DNA of 64,000 bases from JAHBVL01 sp963712055 (GTDB lineage: Bacteria > Chloroflexota > Chloroflexia > Thermomicrobiales > UBA6265). Shown here one piece after another: positions 61,829-64,000 of the stretch (within the stretch, counting starts at the first letter, position 1; each line of letters opens with the position of its first letter). The stretch is from NCBI GenBank assembly GCA_963712055.1, contig CAVQGN010000003.1:310001-374000 (forward strand), given 5' to 3'. Both the position numbers and the translations under genes were made by a program. The notes below the pieces were generated by a model. The model saw only the letters and a list, made by a program, of their open reading frames with translations, was not told where the DNA came from and did no database searches.

Positions 61829-63649
61829 ATGCTGACCTTTGTCATTCTCGCCAGTAAATCCGGAGCGCCACTTGCTCCTGAGATCCTCTTCAGGACAGAT
61901 CAGGACGATTTGCCGGAACTGCATTTCGAGCCCGACGAGCATCTCTTCTGGACGAATCAGTCCGGATCGGTCGCCTTCTCAGGGTGGCAGGCATTCACCG
62001 AGATGTATGGCATGGGGTCGCATTGGCACACGGACGACCGCGGACTGACCGCCTTCTCCGGCCATGCCTGGCCCAAAGAAACGGGTTGGACGCAAACCGG
62101 CGAGAGCTGGGCCTCGCAACTCAACCGCTTCTACGAAACGACACCCCCTGAGGAATCCCGGGAAACGCTCTACGGTCAGTTCGCCGCGATCCGGCTACCC
62201 TTCAATGGCGACGGCTGGGTCGGTGCCGACATTCTCGGGCTCGGGATGCTCTACCTCGCCGAAACCGACGATCTGCTGATCATCTCGAACCGTAGCAGTC
62301 TGGTCGCCAGACTGGTGACTCCGCTCGGAGAGCGTCCCGTCCGCGATCCGATGGGCGTTCTCTGGATGGGTCTCTGGAATCACGGTCCGCCGTTTTCGAC
62401 CGGCTTCACTGCAGTCAAACCAATCCAGCAGAACGCATCGATCCGATTTCCGGTCGGCAGCGGCCCGGTGATCACTGAACATGGCCGGTTTCTTCTTCAT
62501 AATGTGGACGGACGCCCGCCCGAAGAAACTGATTTCGAAACCGTCGCGGATGAGGTCGAAGCCGACCTGCGGAGCACGATGGCCATCACGTCGCGTTTGC
62601 CATCCGCCAGTGGACGTGAACTCCGGCTCAGCGGCGGCAAGGACTCGCGCATGCTCCTCGCGGTCGCTCTCAGAAGCGGTCTTGAGTCGGAGTTCACCCT
62701 GCATACGTTCGGATCGCGCTGGAATCGCGACACGCTGGTCGCGCATGAAATCGCGCGACAATTCAATCTCCCGTGGACTTTCGAACACCGCAATACACGG
62801 GATGTCGCGCATGTGCAGGAGTTGCTGGCGAGTCATGTTTTTCACTCCGAGGGGATGGTCAGTTTTGCCGATCTCTCGGGAACGACCTCGGTCAGTGATC
62901 GGATTGTCGTCACTGGTACGATCGGCGAACTGATGCGGATCAACGCACGCTATCAGCACGCCGCCGACGCGTCGGACCCAGAGGAGATCTTCGAACGCTA
63001 TGTCGGCGCGGCGTACTGGGATCAAGGTCATCTAATTCGGGACGATGTCCGCGCCGAACTCAACCGGGCGTTCAAGGACTGGTCGTTTAGCCTTTCGGAA
63101 CTCGAAACGAACTTTGCCCGCAATCTCGCGACCGGCAGGCAACTGATCATGGTTCGGTGCTGGGTAGGGCTGAGCCGGTCATCCAAGCCCGATTTCTGGA
63201 TCGTCCCTTTCGTCTCGGCCACCTGCGTACGCGCTGTTCATCGCATCAGCGCCGATCGATTCATCACCGAACGCTTCCATTTCGAAATTATCCGACGGGC
63301 CTCGGAGCGACTCGCTCACATCCCATTCGCCGATGAACCGTGGCGTTCCGAAGCGATCGAAGGCTATGCCCGCGCTGAGGAACTGAGCAAGGTCGAACGG
63401 TGGTCGGCGCCTTCCAGCGGTGCCCCGAATGCCCGAGCCCGCCGCTTCGCCGAACTCTCACCACTCTTCCAAGACGTACTCAGCGATCGATCGAACCCAA
63501 TCCATGACTATGTCAATTCTGAGGCGCTCCTCGATTCGGTACGAAAACCTCCCACCAACCCGAAAGCCTTCCGGCAACTCCACGGGATCCTGACCGCGGC
63601 TATCTGGCTCGGCGAGCATGAGTCCTCGACTCGCATCCGCCGCGACTGA
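61829..63649 (+). CDS. Asparagine-synthetase-like protein without nucleophilic Cys
   Basis: A 606-residue protein. The N-terminal ~220 residues resemble the glutaminase-like domain of AsnB (SGSVAFSGWQAF, FAAIRLPFNGDGWVGADILGLGMLYL, LIISNRSSLVARL) but begin LTFVILASK, lacking the Cys2 that hydrolyses glutamine. The C-terminal domain has the ATP-pyrophosphatase loop LRLSGGKDSRMLLAV (268-274) and THTFGSRW-like strands, so an acyl-adenylate is likely. Lasso-peptide cyclases and beta-lactam synthetases have the same architecture. It is followed after 5 bases by a paralogue. No peptide precursor is visible in the window. Confidence 0.8.
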   Translation: MLTFVILASKSGAPLAPEILFRTDQDDLPELHFEPDEHLFWTNQSGSVAFSGWQAFTEMYGMGSHWHTDDRGLTAFSGHAWPKETGWTQTGESWASQLNRFYETTPPEESRETLYGQFAAIRLPFNGDGWVGADILGLGMLYLAETDDLLIISNRSSLVARLVTPLGERPVRDPMGVLWMGLWNHGPPFSTGFTAVKPIQQNASIRFPVGSGPVITEHGRFLLHNVDGRPPEETDFETVADEVEADLRSTMAITSRLPSASGRELRLSGGKDSRMLLAVALRSGLESEFTLHTFGSRWNRDTLVAHEIARQFNLPWTFEHRNTRDVAHVQELLASHVFHSEGMVSFADLSGTTSVSDRIVVTGTIGELMRINARYQHAADASDPEEIFERYVGAAYWDQGHLIRDDVRAELNRAFKDWSFSLSELETNFARNLATGRQLIMVRCWVGLSRSSKPDFWIVPFVSATCVRAVHRISADRFITERFHFEIIRRASERLAHIPFADEPWRSEAIEGYARAEELSKVERWSAPSSGAPNARARRFAELSPLFQDVLSDRSNPIHDYVNSEALLDSVRKPPTNPKAFRQLHGILTAAIWLGEHESSTRIRRD

Positions 63650-63654
63650 GCGCT

Positions 63655-64000
63655 GTGTTTTCGTTCCTGATCCGGGCCAGCACCACCGACCAGCCAATCG
63701 AACCCGTCCTGCCGTTTCACCGACGCGATCTGGTCGAGCGACAATTGTTGTTCGATCCAGAAGAAACCCTCTCCTGGTCCAATCGCGCCGGCACTGTTTC
63801 GTTCAAGGGATGGCAGGCCTTCACCGATCACCATGGCGTCCGCAGTCATTGGGCGATCGATGACGTGGGGCTAACATCGGTCGCCGGTCATGCCTGGCCC
63901 CACGAAACCGGTCCAGACCCAGATCGATCATGGGCTGAAATGGCTGCCTTGCACCTCATGAAACATGACCTGATGGATTCGGTGGAAACGCTGTTTGGCA
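63655..64000 (+). CDS. Second asparagine-synthetase-like protein, 3' end outside window
   Basis: An open frame from GTG 63655 to the window end (115 residues, V F S F L I R...). It aligns with the N-terminus of the preceding gene: SGSVAFSGWQAF versus AGTVSFKGWQAF, LTAFSGHAWPKETG versus LTSVAGHAWPHETG. It begins five bases after the preceding stop. Like the first copy it lacks Cys2. The rest, including any SGGxDS loop, is not visible. Confidence 0.75.
   Translation, partial: MFSFLIRASTTDQPIEPVLPFHRRDLVERQLLFDPEETLSWSNRAGTVSFKGWQAFTDHHGVRSHWAIDDVGLTSVAGHAWPHETGPDPDRSWAEMAALHLMKHDLMDSVETLFG

Noticed and set aside
1..64000. CRISPR array, prophage or rRNA operon
   Set aside because: No regular short repeats with spacers, no phage structural genes and no rRNA-like sequence were found on either strand.

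Overview
The window is about 64 kb of gene-dense bacterial chromosome with an estimated GC of 57-60%. Genes run on both strands, gaps are short, and many stop/start pairs overlap as ATGA. The gene content suggests a Chloroflexota bacterium of the Thermomicrobia type: helicase-associated (XPB/Ssl2 N-terminal-like) protein, DUF4397, DUF917, DUF1232, Thr/Pro linkers in secreted SH3b proteins, coxS/coxG, F420-type LLM enzyme. This placement is inference from gene content; there is no rRNA in the window to confirm it. I found no tRNA, rRNA, CRISPR array, intact insertion sequence or phage gene.

Layout. 0-9.6 kb: a PadR regulator cut by the window edge, branched-chain aminotransferase, a TlpA-type thioredoxin with a membrane-anchored partner, a MarR regulator, a large helicase-associated protein, a DAO oxidoreductase, dapF and a ROK kinase. 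9.8-14.4 kb: a NYN-domain protein translationally coupled to a membrane-anchored MutS-like ATPase, then an M20 dipeptidase and YggT. 14.4-23 kb: coxS and coxG without coxL/coxM, NUDIX, DUF917, DUF4397, amidohydrolase, and a four-gene ATGA chain (flavin reductase, HpaB-type monooxygenase, RidA, DUF1028). 23-30.5 kb: methylglyoxal synthase, PPK2, a DMT exporter, an ECF sigma factor followed by a zinc-finger anti-sigma domain fused to an O6-alkylguanine-DNA alkyltransferase, and a class A penicillin-binding protein. 30.5-38.2 kb: a structured intergenic region, a ketoacyl synthase with an N-terminal zinc ribbon, a U32-like protein, a SelA-like PLP enzyme, and fabD-fabF.

38.4-48.6 kb: a 1107-residue secreted lytic transglycosylase/SH3b protein, then what looks like a sugar-acid catabolic cluster (enolase-superfamily enzyme, UlaG-like hydrolase, SDR). 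Its CUT1-type ABC importer (binding protein and two permeases) is broken by many frameshifts, while the flanking enzymes are intact. 48.6-64 kb: an ABC-2 exporter, three MFS transporters, LLM oxidoreductase, DUF1232, an HD phosphohydrolase, a PAP2 enzyme, ilvD, and two tandem asparagine-synthetase-like genes lacking the N-terminal nucleophilic cysteine; the second runs off the window.

The strongest candidate for an undescribed system is the ECF sigma factor plus zinc-finger/alkyltransferase fusion (25.5-26.9 kb). Its architecture suggests that DNA alkylation is sensed by the repair protein itself and passed to a sigma factor. Next in interest are the NYN/membrane-MutS pair, the tandem Cys-less asparagine-synthetase-like proteins, the decayed importer inside an intact enzyme cluster, and the hairpin-rich region at 30.58-30.86 kb.
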